A stretch of DNA of 64,000 nt from Sulfitobacter sp. M39 (GTDB taxonomy: Bacteria; Pseudomonadota; Alphaproteobacteria; Rhodobacterales; Rhodobacteraceae), in contig NZ_WMDZ01000001.1 in NCBI RefSeq assembly GCF_021735935.1, positions 372,001 through 436,000 on the forward strand, read 5' to 3'. Each line of letters opens with the position of its first letter. Within the stretch, counting starts at the first letter, position 1. The notes under the pieces are model-generated. The model did no database searches and was not told the DNA's origin. It saw only the letters and a list, made by a program, of their open reading frames with translations. The position numbers were made by a program, and so were the translations under genes. Of the stretch, positions 55,059 to 63,673 are shown in pieces.

Positions 55059-56780
55059 TCAGTAGTCGTAGACTTCTTTCGCCTGCAGCGGCACGTGGAA
55101 TTCGACGCTCAGCGTATACGTGCCTTCTTCATCGATGATCTCTACCTGCCCGTTCAACTGACGCGAGAACGCGTTGATCAACCGAGAACCAAGGCCGGTC
55201 CCTGCTTCGGGATCAATATTGCCGGTGGTGTTCTTAACAAACAGCAACGCCATTTCCGGCTGGGTATGAGACAGGCTCACCTCGATATGTCCCTTTGCCT
55301 TGCCGTCGGCGGCGACATATTTCAGCGCATTGGTAATCGCCTCGGACACCAGCAACGTCAGCGGTGCGGCGTCGTCGGGGTCAAGCTGAACTGCTTCGTA
55401 GTTTTGCGACACTGTCACGCCAGAGCCGGACGGCAGACCCACGCTCAGAAGCTGGTTCACAATCTCATGCATCAGCGCACCACCGTCGACGCGGGTCAGG
55501 TTGTCGTTCTGATAGAGGCTTTTGTGCACTGTCGCGAGGCTCAGGATACGATCCTGCAGGCGCTGCAACACCCGTTTCGCATCGGGCGTGGCCGCCTGAC
55601 GGATCTGCATGTTCATGATCGAAGAGATCAGCTGAAGGTTATTCTTCACCCGGTGATGCACTTCTTTCAGCAGAATATTTTTTTGCCGCAGGTTGTCCTC
55701 TAGCGACGCTTCATCCCGTAGGATCGATTCCGCCATACCGACAAAGGCATGCTCCATATTCACGATCTCAGTCGGGACGACACCCCCCAAAGGCGTGCGC
55801 GGCAGGGTTCTGTTCAACGCGAAATGGCGCATCTGACGCCCAAGTTTACGAATGTGCTTGATCGCCAGACGGTTCAGCGCCCAAAACGCCACGACAAGGC
55901 TTGCGAGCCACATCGCCACCGGCAGCACGAAGCTAAGCGTTGTCATCGCACCCGCCTTGAGCAACGGGGAATCCTCGGGCCAGACGCTCATGGCGTAGGC
56001 AACACCGGGGACGATGGGCAAAACGGCGTAGACGCGGTCCTGCCCTTGCTGGTTGGTATCGTGGAAGACGCGACCAGACTGGCCCACATACCATTTCAAC
56101 GCGGCAAAGGACGGCAGCTCTTGCTCGGCCGCTTCAACACCATTTTTAGTCGTCAGGATGTCGCCCTGCGCGTTGAAGGTCAGCATCGCGATCGGCTGCG
56201 ACCCTGTCTCGGGCACCGGTGCGTCGTTAAAAACCTTTTCGGGAATGGACAGGTTGATAAAGCCGATCAGCTCTTCTTCCACCTTAAGCGGGTTGGTGAC
56301 GATCAGCACCGGTTCCTTGCTTTGCGCCGGCGTGCTGGTGACATTCGTCATGCGACTTTTGTGTTCGATCATCTTTTGAAATACAGGCCGGTCCGAAACG
56401 TTTCCCGAAACGCCTGTCGACACGCAGTCCATCCGCCCGTCGTTTTGGATGAAGCTTGCGACTGTATAAAGGTCAGAGGATTGCTGATATTCCCGCATGA
56501 AGGCGCTGCATGACACATTGTCAGACTTGATCAGTTTGACCACGGACGCCAAAGCCGCCGCTGCGCCGAACGCTTCCTGAATGGTGCCGCTTTCCTTCGC
56601 CGATGCTTGCTCTGTGATGGCAAGCAGCGACAGTTCGGCATTCTCGAGGTTCTGCTCCGCAATCTCTCGCGTCTGCACAACGGCGATCAAACCGATGGGC
56701 AGCAACGCAAGCGATAGGAAAAGCAGCACGCGAAACGCGAGGCCACGAAAGATATTGGTGGACAGAAACCCCGACGTCAC
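55059..56780 (-). CDS. HisKA_2 (HWE-like) sensor histidine kinase of the general stress response
   Basis: 573 residues, GTG start 2 bp after ecfG. Two membrane helices (about 13-35 and 280-302) enclose a periplasmic sensor domain. The cytoplasmic part has the HisKA_2 phosphoacceptor in EVHHRVKNNLQLISS (His376) and an HATPase domain with SEAITNALKYVAADG and GTGLGSRLINAF. It is the third gene after nepR and ecfG, so it most likely phosphorylates PhyR in response to an envelope signal. The ligand is unknown. Confidence 0.9.
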   Translation of the reverse strand: MTSGFLSTNIFRGLAFRVLLFLSLALLPIGLIAVVQTREIAEQNLENAELSLLAITEQASAKESGTIQEAFGAAAALASVVKLIKSDNVSCSAFMREYQQSSDLYTVASFIQNDGRMDCVSTGVSGNVSDRPVFQKMIEHKSRMTNVTSTPAQSKEPVLIVTNPLKVEEELIGFINLSIPEKVFNDAPVPETGSQPIAMLTFNAQGDILTTKNGVEAAEQELPSFAALKWYVGQSGRVFHDTNQQGQDRVYAVLPIVPGVAYAMSVWPEDSPLLKAGAMTTLSFVLPVAMWLASLVVAFWALNRLAIKHIRKLGRQMRHFALNRTLPRTPLGGVVPTEIVNMEHAFVGMAESILRDEASLEDNLRQKNILLKEVHHRVKNNLQLISSIMNMQIRQAATPDAKRVLQRLQDRILSLATVHKSLYQNDNLTRVDGGALMHEIVNQLLSVGLPSGSGVTVSQNYEAVQLDPDDAAPLTLLVSEAITNALKYVAADGKAKGHIEVSLSHTQPEMALLFVKNTTGNIDPEAGTGLGSRLINAFSRQLNGQVEIIDEEGTYTLSVEFHVPLQAKEVYDY

Positions 56781-56782
56781 GG

Positions 56783-57340
56783 TCAGAAAGAAGACACTTT
56801 AGATGCCGAGATAACCGACATCGTCGCATCATCCGTCATTTCAAGACTTTCATCCTCGCGCAGGCCCATCAGCTCAGCCAGCCGCGCACGGGCACGGTTT
56901 GTCCGGCTTTTGATCGTACCGACGGCAACGCCACACATCTCGGCGGCTTCCTCGTAGGAAAAGCCTGATGCACCGACCAACAGCAATGCTTCGCGCTGTT
57001 CGTCTTTCAGCAAACCCAGAGCTTTGCGGAAATCGGTCATTTGCATATGCCCGTCATGCGCTGGCTTTTCGGCAAGGCTTTCGGTGAACACACCATCCAC
57101 ATCAGCGACCTCGCGGTTGGCTTTACGACGGGAAGAATAATAGGTGTTCCGCAAAATTGTGAAGAGCCAGGCGCGCATATTTGTGCCGACTTCAAATTTT
57201 TCGATGTTGGTCCAGGCTTTGACCAGAGTATCTTGTACCATGTCATCTGCGATGGCACCGTTCCGGGTCAAACTGATGGCAAAGGCGCGCATGGCGGGCA
57301 AATGCTCCACCAGTTGGTCGCGGGGATCAGAATTGCTCAT
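56783..57340 (-). CDS. ecfG: General stress ECF sigma factor EcfG
   Basis: 185 residues with sigma2 (DDMVQDTLVKAWTNIEKFEVGTN) and sigma4 (EEAAEMCGVAVGTIKSRTNRAR) regions of the ECF15/EcfG type. It directs RNA polymerase to GGAAC-N16/17-CGTT promoters in the general stress response. Its ATG overlaps the nepR stop (ATGA), so sigma and anti-sigma are made together. The overlapping promoter before nepR allows positive autoregulation. Confidence 0.95.
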   Translation of the reverse strand: MSNSDPRDQLVEHLPAMRAFAISLTRNGAIADDMVQDTLVKAWTNIEKFEVGTNMRAWLFTILRNTYYSSRRKANREVADVDGVFTESLAEKPAHDGHMQMTDFRKALGLLKDEQREALLLVGASGFSYEEAAEMCGVAVGTIKSRTNRARARLAELMGLREDESLEMTDDATMSVISASKVSSF

Positions 57341-57492
57341 CCTTTTTTACCAGCGTTTTTATCCTGTTCTTTCAGTTGGTTAAGCAGGTCTTTAAATTTA
57401 TCGGGAATCCCTTCTTCCATCGTTTCGTCATAAACGCGGCGAAGGTTTTCGTCGATAAAGCGCTCACGCTCATCGTTTTGGCCTGATTGCAT
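57337..57492 (-). CDS. nepR: Anti-sigma factor NepR
   Basis: 51 residues, below common gene-finder limits. NepR holds EcfG inactive until PhyR-P pulls it away. The core IDENLRRVYDETMEEGIPDKF followed by KDLLNQLKEQ matches the family's two amphipathic helices. The ATG has AGGA ten bases before it. The stop overlaps ecfG. Gene order phyR divergent from nepR-ecfG is canonical for Rhodobacterales and others. Confidence 0.92.
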   Translation of the reverse strand: MQSGQNDERERFIDENLRRVYDETMEEGIPDKFKDLLNQLKEQDKNAGKKG

Positions 57493-57540
57493 GAACAAGT
57501 TTCCTGCCTTCTCTAATTACTGTATTTATACATATGACAC

Positions 57541-57566
57541 GGAACCAAACACAGCGTTAGGGGGTT
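57541..57566 (+). promoter_or_regulatory. Candidate EcfG promoter of phyR
   Basis: GGAAC (57541-57545), 17 bp, GGTT (57563-57566), about 34 bp before the phyR ATG. One base differs from CGTT. It lies in a perfect 10-bp inverted repeat (57541-57550 and 57564-57573). Confidence 0.6.
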
Positions 57567-57573
57567 TGGTTCC
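57548..57573 (-). promoter_or_regulatory. Candidate EcfG promoter of nepR-ecfG
   Basis: On the minus strand GGAAC (57573-57569), 17 bp, TGTT (57551-57548), about 56 bp before the nepR ATG. It overlaps the rightward phyR promoter almost completely; the two share the inverted repeat. Confidence 0.65.
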
Positions 57574-57600
57574 AGAAATATTTTAAAAGGACGACAATAA

Positions 57601-58410
57601 ATGACGGATGTCACCGAAACACCAAGTGTCAGCGATGCGTTGGGTGAATGCCTTCCTTACCTGCGTCGCTACGCGCGCGCACTGACCGGCAGTCAGAACA
57701 GCGGCGACGCTTTTGCAGCCGCCTCGCTTGAAGCGATTTTGACGGACCGGTCGGTTCTGGATGGTGTAGACACCCGCACAGGTGTGTTCCGCGTTTTGTA
57801 CGGCATCTGGGCCAGTGCTGGTGCACCGGTCGAAGAAGGTGAAAGCGGCGCGCGCGCCAAAGCGCAAAAGCACCTCGCCAAACTGACCAACCACAGCCGC
57901 GAAGCATTGCTGCTGCACACGATCGAAGGTTTCTCGTTCAAAGAAGTCGGCCAGATCATCGGTGTTGAAGAAGGCGAAGCCAGCGAGCTGGTGCAGATTG
58001 CCCGCCGCGAAATGGCAGATAGTGTCACCGGTTCCGTCATGATCATTGAGGACGAGGCTATCATTGCGATGGACATCGAATCCATCGTCGCAGAAATGGG
58101 CCACCGTGTGACCGGTGTTGCGCGCACGCGTGACGAAGCTGTCAAACTGGGCAAAGCGGATGTGCCGGACCTGATCCTTGCGGATATCCAGCTGGCCGAT
58201 AACTCCTCCGGCATCGATGCCGTGAACGACCTGCTTCGCGATTTGGGTAACCGCCCGGTGATTTTCATCACCGCATTCCCCGAGCGCCTGCTGACTGGCG
58301 ACAAGCCCGAACCCGCGTTCCTGATCTCTAAGCCGTACACAGTGGATCAGGTCGTATCGGCTGTTTCGCAAGCGATGTTCTTCTCGTCGACAGAAACGCT
58401 GCACAGCTAA
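57601..58410 (+). CDS. phyR: General stress response regulator PhyR
   Basis: 269 residues: an N-terminal sigma-like domain (about 1-140) that mimics EcfG, and a C-terminal receiver with acceptor Asp195 (LILADIQLAD), the acidic pair in IIEDEAII, Thr224 and Lys244 (SKPY). When phosphorylated it binds NepR and frees EcfG. Divergent from nepR-ecfG with a shared promoter region; a strong terminator follows. Confidence 0.97.
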   Translation: MTDVTETPSVSDALGECLPYLRRYARALTGSQNSGDAFAAASLEAILTDRSVLDGVDTRTGVFRVLYGIWASAGAPVEEGESGARAKAQKHLAKLTNHSREALLLHTIEGFSFKEVGQIIGVEEGEASELVQIARREMADSVTGSVMIIEDEAIIAMDIESIVAEMGHRVTGVARTRDEAVKLGKADVPDLILADIQLADNSSGIDAVNDLLRDLGNRPVIFITAFPERLLTGDKPEPAFLISKPYTVDQVVSAVSQAMFFSSTETLHS

Positions 58411-58434
58411 ACCGGCATACACGCAAACAAACGA

Positions 58435-58465
58435 GGCCGCGGTGGTTCCACCGTGGCCTTTTTTT
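58435..58465 (+). terminator. Rho-independent terminator of phyR
   Basis: GGCCGCGGTGG (58435-58445) and CCACCGTGGCC (58448-58458) pair over 11 bp with one wobble, followed by seven T (58459-58465), 25 bases after the phyR stop. Confidence 0.9.
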
Positions 58466-58498
58466 ATTGATCCTGCGGGACGCAAGCCACGCCGGTAA

Positions 58499-58523
58499 GG
58501 AACTTATATCTACAGGGCGCGTT
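58499..58523 (+). promoter_or_regulatory. EcfG promoter of the DUF883/Holin-X operon
   Basis: GGAAC (58499-58503), exactly 16 bp, CGTT (58520-58523): a perfect match to the alphaproteobacterial general stress consensus, 33 bp before the ATG at 58557. Confidence 0.8.
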
Positions 58524-58556
58524 TGGTTGGTGAACACATGAATAATGGAGACCACC

Positions 58557-58859
58557 ATGGCCAAGGACGTAACCAACACAAGCAACCTGTCTGTCGATGA
58601 CATCTCGGTCCAGCTGGCCGTTTTGAAAGACGACATCGCGTCGCTGACAAGCACGATGGCCGATCTAACCAAAGCCAAAAGCGCCGAGGCCGCGAACCAC
58701 GCGAAATCCACTGCAAATGATCTGGCCCACAGCGGTCGCGAAAAAGCGCTGGAAGCACAGCAATCTGCCGAAGATTTCGTGCGTACCCAGCCCGCTGCTG
58801 CATTGGGCATCGCCGCCGGTGTAGGGTTTGTTGCAGGTCTCTTCGCGACACGCCGCTAA
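58557..58859 (+). CDS. DUF883/YqjD-like membrane-anchored protein
   Basis: 100 residues from ATG 58557 (GGAGA six bases upstream); the start at 58545 is less well placed. A helical N-terminal part rich in Ala, Lys and Glu is followed by a C-terminal membrane segment (AAALGIAAGVGFVAGLFATRR). E. coli YqjD, of this type, binds ribosomes at the inner membrane and is made in stationary phase. The perfect EcfG promoter fits such a role. The stop overlaps the next start. Confidence 0.82.
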   Translation: MAKDVTNTSNLSVDDISVQLAVLKDDIASLTSTMADLTKAKSAEAANHAKSTANDLAHSGREKALEAQQSAEDFVRTQPAAALGIAAGVGFVAGLFATRR

Positions 58860-59236
58860 TGTTAGAGTACGTGACAGACAGGGTCGCTGAGAAAGCGACC
58901 CGCACTGCTCAGACTGCCGCAATCGGTTTTGGTGCAATGCTCTGCCTGATCGTAGGCGGGGCGTTTCTTGCAGTGGCTGGCTGGCTCTTCCTACTGACAA
59001 TTACCACTCCGTTGGTGGCTTGCCTGATTATGGGCAGTCTATTTTTCGGGGCTGGTCTGATATTGATCGCGGCCCTGTCTATCCGTGCCCGTGCAATACG
59101 CCGGCAAAAGCGCGAAGCAGCGTTGCGTGCACAGGCAATGCAGCAAGCTCAGGCCACAAGCGGTGTAGGCGGGATTGCCGCCATCATCACAGCCTTCGTC
59201 AACGGCCTGAACGCAGGGAAGCAAGCGCGTCGCTAA
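58859..59236 (+). CDS. Holin-X/YqjE-like membrane protein
   Basis: 125 residues with two hydrophobic helices (about 20-50 and 55-75), the DUF1469/putative Holin-X superfamily. In many genomes it pairs with a DUF883 gene, as here, where the start codon overlaps the DUF883 stop. The name holin is by fold only; nothing phage-like is near. It shares the EcfG promoter. Its 3' end overlaps the convergent receiver gene by 38 bp. Confidence 0.78.
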   Translation: MLEYVTDRVAEKATRTAQTAAIGFGAMLCLIVGGAFLAVAGWLFLLTITTPLVACLIMGSLFFGAGLILIAALSIRARAIRRQKREAALRAQAMQQAQATSGVGGIAAIITAFVNGLNAGKQARR

Positions 59237-59555
59237 TGCCTTGCACCATCGTTTCATTGGTGAAAGGCCGCTCTACGACAGAATAGGTGAATGTGTCGGG
59301 AATAGTCAGGGCGTCGCCGTATAGAACATAGGCGACGTCTGTATCGGGCATGTCGGTTGCAAAAAGCTCGGCAAGTTCGGTCGCTGTGCCAGAGACAAGC
59401 GCCACCGCTTGAGACGAACAGCTACGCAGTTCTTGAACGAAAGCAGAAAGGGTTTCAAACGCAGAAAAAGCGGTGCCACCGAATGCCTGTTCAAGCATGT
59501 CGATCACATCAGCCCGAATGATTGGGTCAGTATCGAAAACGAAAATTGGAATCAC
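59199..59555 (-). CDS. Degenerate receiver-domain protein
   Basis: 118 residues, a single REC-like domain with no output domain. The start VFDTDPIIRADVIDMLEQ keeps the acidic pair (Asp8, Asp10), but the position of the phosphoacceptor reads ALVSG (no Asp) and the conserved Lys is Arg in VERPFT. It therefore probably does not take phosphate by the usual route and may bind a kinase or PhyR-type partner constitutively. It lies within the general stress region and ends inside the Holin-X gene. Confidence 0.7.
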   Translation of the reverse strand: MIPIFVFDTDPIIRADVIDMLEQAFGGTAFSAFETLSAFVQELRSCSSQAVALVSGTATELAELFATDMPDTDVAYVLYGDALTIPDTFTYSVVERPFTNETMVQGISDALASLRSGR

Positions 59556-59638
59556 TACGCGCCTTTCTGGTTGGCTGAATCTAGCAACATTTCTTTTTCG
59601 TCGCGTTAAACTATGACATACGAGTTAGGATTTTTTTC

Positions 59639-60367
59639 ATGGGTATCGATTGCCGCTATTGTCCGCTGCATAAAAAGGACGCCTTTGTCACCATGACACG
59701 GGAAGAGCTTGAATTCATGCAGAAATTCAAGGTCGGCGAGCTAAGCGTTGACCCTGGCACGACGATACTGATGCAGGGATCGAACTCGCCGCAGCTCTAC
59801 ACCGTGCTGTCCGGCATGGGCATCCGGCATAAGTCGCTGGATAACGGCGAACGGCAGGTCATTAACTTTGTCTTCCCCGGCGATTTCATGGGGCTTCAGG
59901 CTGGTATGCTTGGCGAAATGGGCCACAGCGTAGAGGCGCGGACCCACATGCGCATGTGCGTGTTCAACCGGTCGGATTTCTGGTCATTTTTCCGTAGCAA
60001 CCCCAACCGTGCATTCGATATCACATGGCTCGCCGCGATTGAGGAGCATTTCTTGGGCGAAACGCTGGCCACCGTTGGCCAACGCACCGCGCTGCAAGCG
60101 GTGTCATGGGCAATGCTCAAGTTCTTTGAACGCGGGATGGGGCTGGGGTTGGTGACAAATAACACAATGACCCTGCCCTTCACGCAACGCGATCTGGCGG
60201 ATGCATTGGGTCTATCGCTTGTCCATACCAACAAAACCCTCGCGAAGCTGCGTGACCAGCAACTCGCGTCCTGGTCGGATCAGGTGTTGCAGGTCAACGA
60301 CCTCGACAAGCTCGCCGACGTCGCCGAGACAGAGCGCAGCAAACCGGCCAAGCGCCCCTTGATGTAG
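59639..60367 (+). CDS. Crp/Fnr family transcriptional regulator
   Basis: 242 residues. A cyclic-nucleotide-like beta-roll (about 30-130; YTVLSGMGIRHKSLDNGERQV, NFVFPGDFMG), a dimer helix and a C-terminal Crp HTH (FTQRDLADALGLSLVHTNKTLAKLRDQQL). Two N-terminal Cys (Cys5, Cys8) recall FNR, but the full four-Cys set for a 4Fe-4S cluster is not seen. The signal is unknown. It converges with the BrkB gene. Confidence 0.88.
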   Translation: MGIDCRYCPLHKKDAFVTMTREELEFMQKFKVGELSVDPGTTILMQGSNSPQLYTVLSGMGIRHKSLDNGERQVINFVFPGDFMGLQAGMLGEMGHSVEARTHMRMCVFNRSDFWSFFRSNPNRAFDITWLAAIEEHFLGETLATVGQRTALQAVSWAMLKFFERGMGLGLVTNNTMTLPFTQRDLADALGLSLVHTNKTLAKLRDQQLASWSDQVLQVNDLDKLADVAETERSKPAKRPLM

Positions 60368-60370
60368 GCG

Positions 60371-61297
60371 CTACTCCTCGCTCACACTTACCAGATTATC
60401 CGCCACATAGGCCCCGCGTTTACCAAGCGGCCGGTCGCGGCCAATGGTGCTGTCAGGGCGCGTGCGCAGTTCAACCTGCGCGTTCCACGACGCCCCCATC
60501 AGCACCAGAAAACTACTGATCCACAGCCAGACCAGCATGGCGATCACAGCACCAATAGACCCGTAGACCTGATTGTAATTGCCGAAGTTCGCCACATAAT
60601 AGCTGAACCCGATCGACACCACTGCCCATGAAAACACCGCGAAAACGGCCCCCCATGTCAGCCAGCCGATGCGCGCCGCACGACGGTTCGGGCCAAAGCG
60701 GTACAGCACGCCAACACCGGCCAGCAGCACCAGTATCGCAATGCTCCAGCGTATGATTTCGGCGACGAAATAGCCGAACACCCCCAGGGGGATGAACGAC
60801 AGCACAATAGGTGCGATCACCACAGTGATCAGCGCAATCAGCCCCACCATCACCAAGGTAAAGGTCAGCATCAACGCCCGCAGATAGTGCCGCGCGGCGT
60901 TGCGATTGCGTTCACTATAGACGCTGTTCAGGCCGATCATCATCGCGCCCACACCTGCCCGCGCCGACCACATTGCCACCAGAACCGAAGCCGCACCGGC
61001 CCACCCCAGTTTGCCGGTGCTGGTCGTGACCAACGACACCACCTGATCGTTGAGAATATCGTACACGTCATCGGGCAGCAGACCGCGCATGTCTTCCAGC
61101 TGGGCGATGACAACTACAGGGTCAGAGATCAGGCTCAGGATCGTGACCAGCGCGGCAAGGGCGGGAAACAGCGACAACATCGCATAAAAAGCGACCCCCG
61201 CCGCAATCAGCGAGACGTTCTTTTCAGAGATATCAACCAGCGCCGCTTTCAGCGCATCCCAGTACAGCTTTACGGTGCCCACCGATTTCTGTGTCAA
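60371..61297 (-). CDS. YihY/BrkB family inner-membrane protein
   Basis: 308 residues, TTG start at 61297 by position of the frame. About six membrane helices; the YihY/UPF0761 features include SLIAAGVAFYAMLSLFPALAALV near the N-terminus, a SARAGVGAMMIGLN segment and YGSIGAVIAMLVWLW. Often misnamed ribonuclease BN. The function is unsettled. No EcfG-like site precedes it: a GGAAC is present but lacks a proper -10. Confidence 0.88.
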   Translation of the reverse strand: MTQKSVGTVKLYWDALKAALVDISEKNVSLIAAGVAFYAMLSLFPALAALVTILSLISDPVVVIAQLEDMRGLLPDDVYDILNDQVVSLVTTSTGKLGWAGAASVLVAMWSARAGVGAMMIGLNSVYSERNRNAARHYLRALMLTFTLVMVGLIALITVVIAPIVLSFIPLGVFGYFVAEIIRWSIAILVLLAGVGVLYRFGPNRRAARIGWLTWGAVFAVFSWAVVSIGFSYYVANFGNYNQVYGSIGAVIAMLVWLWISSFLVLMGASWNAQVELRTRPDSTIGRDRPLGKRGAYVADNLVSVSEE

Positions 61298-61350
61298 AAC
61301 CCTTGATCCTCGTTCCCCACGGCTGCGGCCCCTGCCACATCACATTTACG

Positions 61351-62202
61351 CTACTTTTCCTCTTCTACCTCATCGCGCACCTGACCCCAAGCGACGAGGG
61401 TAAAGATGATCGTTCCGCCAACAATGTTGCCCGCAAGCACCGGTAAGAAGAACTCGAACACCGCCGCCATCAGGCCAAGCTGGCCGTCCAGTATCATCAC
61501 TGCCATCTCGACCGACCCCGCAACGATATGCGCAAAATCCCCCGCGGCGATAAGCCAGGTGAACACAAGGATCAGGAAGAACGACGTCTCATCCGCCTGC
61601 GGCATCATCCAGACAATAAGCGCGACGATGACCCCCGCCGGAATGGCCCGCCAGAACCCCTGATAGGCCCCCATGCTGGTTGCGTGATGCGACAGGTCCA
61701 GAATGGCGGGCAGCACCTCGGGCGAAATCGCGGGCGTCCAGAGAAACAGCATCGCCGCGGCAAAGGCCCCCACCACATTCGCCGCCAGCACGATCCCCCA
61801 AAGGCGGAACATACACATCAGCGAATGCCAGGTCTTGGCCCGCATGATCGGCAAAACGGTGGTGATGGTGTTTTCGGTAAACAACTGCATCCGCCCCATG
61901 ATCACCGCCAGAAAACCCAGCGAATATCCCAGGTTCTCGATCAGGAAACGGTGCGAGGTATCGGGCAGATAGGTCCGGAACACGGCCTCACCCAGAACCG
62001 ACAGGCTGATCATCACCCCCGCCGCGATCCCCGACCAGATCAACGACCGCTTGCTGCGCGCCAACTCTTCCTCGCCCTCACGGCGGATCACCTCGTAGAT
62101 CAGCTTGGGCGACAGCGCCGTCGCTTCGCTGACCGATTTCTCCTCGGCTTGCGCGTCCTGTGGTTTCTTGCGCGAAACCCTGCGTTGAATAAGAGGGGCC
62201 AT
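61351..62202 (-). CDS. Formate/nitrite transporter family protein
   Basis: 283 residues from ATG 62202, which has AGGAG upstream; the frame continues to 63021 only as antisense to the next gene. A charged cytoplasmic N-terminus of about 45 residues precedes six helices of the FNT fold (WSGIAAGVMISLSVLGEAVF, then NLGYSLGFLAVIMGRMQLFTENT). The FTENT motif is the pore loop typical of this subgroup. It would carry small anions such as formate or nitrite; the extended N-terminus suggests the YfdC-like branch. Confidence 0.85.
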   Translation of the reverse strand: MAPLIQRRVSRKKPQDAQAEEKSVSEATALSPKLIYEVIRREGEEELARSKRSLIWSGIAAGVMISLSVLGEAVFRTYLPDTSHRFLIENLGYSLGFLAVIMGRMQLFTENTITTVLPIMRAKTWHSLMCMFRLWGIVLAANVVGAFAAAMLFLWTPAISPEVLPAILDLSHHATSMGAYQGFWRAIPAGVIVALIVWMMPQADETSFFLILVFTWLIAAGDFAHIVAGSVEMAVMILDGQLGLMAAVFEFFLPVLAGNIVGGTIIFTLVAWGQVRDEVEEEK

Positions 62203-62322
62203 TCCTGCGCTCCTGAAAACTACGAACAAATGGGGCCGAGGCCTAAAAATCTGATTGTGATCCAGCATCAAACTAGCGCAGAAACTGCATAAGCACAGAA
62301 AGTAACGCAGCAGGGTCGCATA

Positions 62323-63573
62323 ATGTTCACAGAAGATACCAAACTCATGTCGGCAATCCGTGACCGCTTTGCCCATGTTGACAGCTGCCCGTTCCAGGGG
62401 CCGCGCGTGTTTTTCGAAAACGCTGGCGGCGCGCTGACATTGAACGCGGTCGTCGAGACTTCGACCAAATTCGCAGCCATCCCCGACAATCAGGGGCGCG
62501 ACAACCCCGCGTCCCATGCGCTGGTCGATATCATCAAACAGGCCCGCGCCGATATGGCGTTGTTCTTCAACGCGCCTGACGGGCAGTTCTTTGTCGGCGA
62601 AAGCGGGACAGAGCTGTCGTTCCGCCTGATCCGTACAGCCGTTATGGGCAGCGCCCCCGGTGCAGTCATCGGGTCTACTGTGGAACACCCCGCCTCGCGC
62701 AGCGCGGCGCAACACTGGGCCGATGTGGCGGGCAAACCCTATATCAGCGTGCCCCACGATAACGCGACAGGTCAGGTAACGCCCGACGCCTACGCCGCTT
62801 TGATGACCCCCGAGGTACGGGTCGCCACGATCCTGCACACCTCCCCCGTGACGGGGATCGCCAATGATGTGGCGGGCATCAGCGCCGCAATCCGCGCCAT
62901 CGCCCCCGACGCCTATATCTTTGTCGACGGCATCCAGCACGCCAGCCACGGGCATATCGACATCGCCAGCTATGACATCGACGGCTATGTCATCTCTCCG
63001 TACAAACTGTTCTCGCGCCACGGCTACGGCATCGCTTGGGCGTCAGATCGTCTTACCGCGCTGCCGATCGAAACATTGGCAAACGGTCCCGCAGGAAATT
63101 GGGAAATGGGCACCCGTGACACAGGCGCCTATGCGACATTCTCGGATGTGGTGGGCTATTTCGACTGGCTCGGCAGCCAAGTGTCGGACGCCACGGCCCC
63201 CCGCGCGCGGATAGAGGCCGCCGCCGCTGCGATCCACGACCACGAGCAACAGCTGACCAATGCGCTGCTGTTCGGCACGGGCAACCTCGCCGGTCTGGCC
63301 GATCTGGCGGGCGTCACTATCCTGGGCGGCACCGACAACCCCGGCCGCGAAGGGCTTGTGTCCTTCACGCTCGACGCCCTGCCCGCGGCAGATATCGTGG
63401 CCCAACTCAACGCCCAAGGCATCCGGACCCATGTGCGCAAGGCGGATCACTACTCCGGCAACATCCTGACCCCGCTCGGGCTTGATGCCGCGGTGCGTGT
63501 GTCGCTTTGCCATTACAATTCCATGGACGAAGTCCGCGCCCTGCTCACGGCGATGAAGGACATCGCCGCATAA
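62323..63573 (+). CDS. Class V aminotransferase (cysteine desulfurase-like)
   Basis: 416 residues of fold-type I PLP enzymes. Features: ENAGGALTLNAVV near the N-terminus, STVEHPASRS, LHTSPVTGIANDVAGI, VDGIQHASHGHIDI with the cofactor Asp, and the Schiff-base lysine in YVISPYKLFSRHGYG. The C-terminal part lacks the mobile Cys loop of IscS/SufS, so a desulfurase role is doubtful. It may act on an amino acid or amine together with the M20 enzyme that follows 100 bp downstream. Confidence 0.8.
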   Translation: MFTEDTKLMSAIRDRFAHVDSCPFQGPRVFFENAGGALTLNAVVETSTKFAAIPDNQGRDNPASHALVDIIKQARADMALFFNAPDGQFFVGESGTELSFRLIRTAVMGSAPGAVIGSTVEHPASRSAAQHWADVAGKPYISVPHDNATGQVTPDAYAALMTPEVRVATILHTSPVTGIANDVAGISAAIRAIAPDAYIFVDGIQHASHGHIDIASYDIDGYVISPYKLFSRHGYGIAWASDRLTALPIETLANGPAGNWEMGTRDTGAYATFSDVVGYFDWLGSQVSDATAPRARIEAAAAAIHDHEQQLTNALLFGTGNLAGLADLAGVTILGGTDNPGREGLVSFTLDALPAADIVAQLNAQGIRTHVRKADHYSGNILTPLGLDAAVRVSLCHYNSMDEVRALLTAMKDIAA

Positions 63574-63673
63574 ATGCCCGGTCGCCGCTTCATTTTGCAA
63601 AATAAACTCAAATCCGACGGGGCAACTGCAGACTTCGCTTGCCATATATGAACGCCCGTTCAAACATGGCGCC

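Noticed and set aside
61297-61330. GGAAC before the BrkB gene as an EcfG promoter
   Set aside because: No CGTT-like element occurs 16-17 bp downstream of the GGAAC.
62200-63021. N-terminal extension of the FNT transporter frame
   Set aside because: It runs antisense through the class V aminotransferase; the ATG at 62202 has a good ribosome site and begins the family-like sequence.
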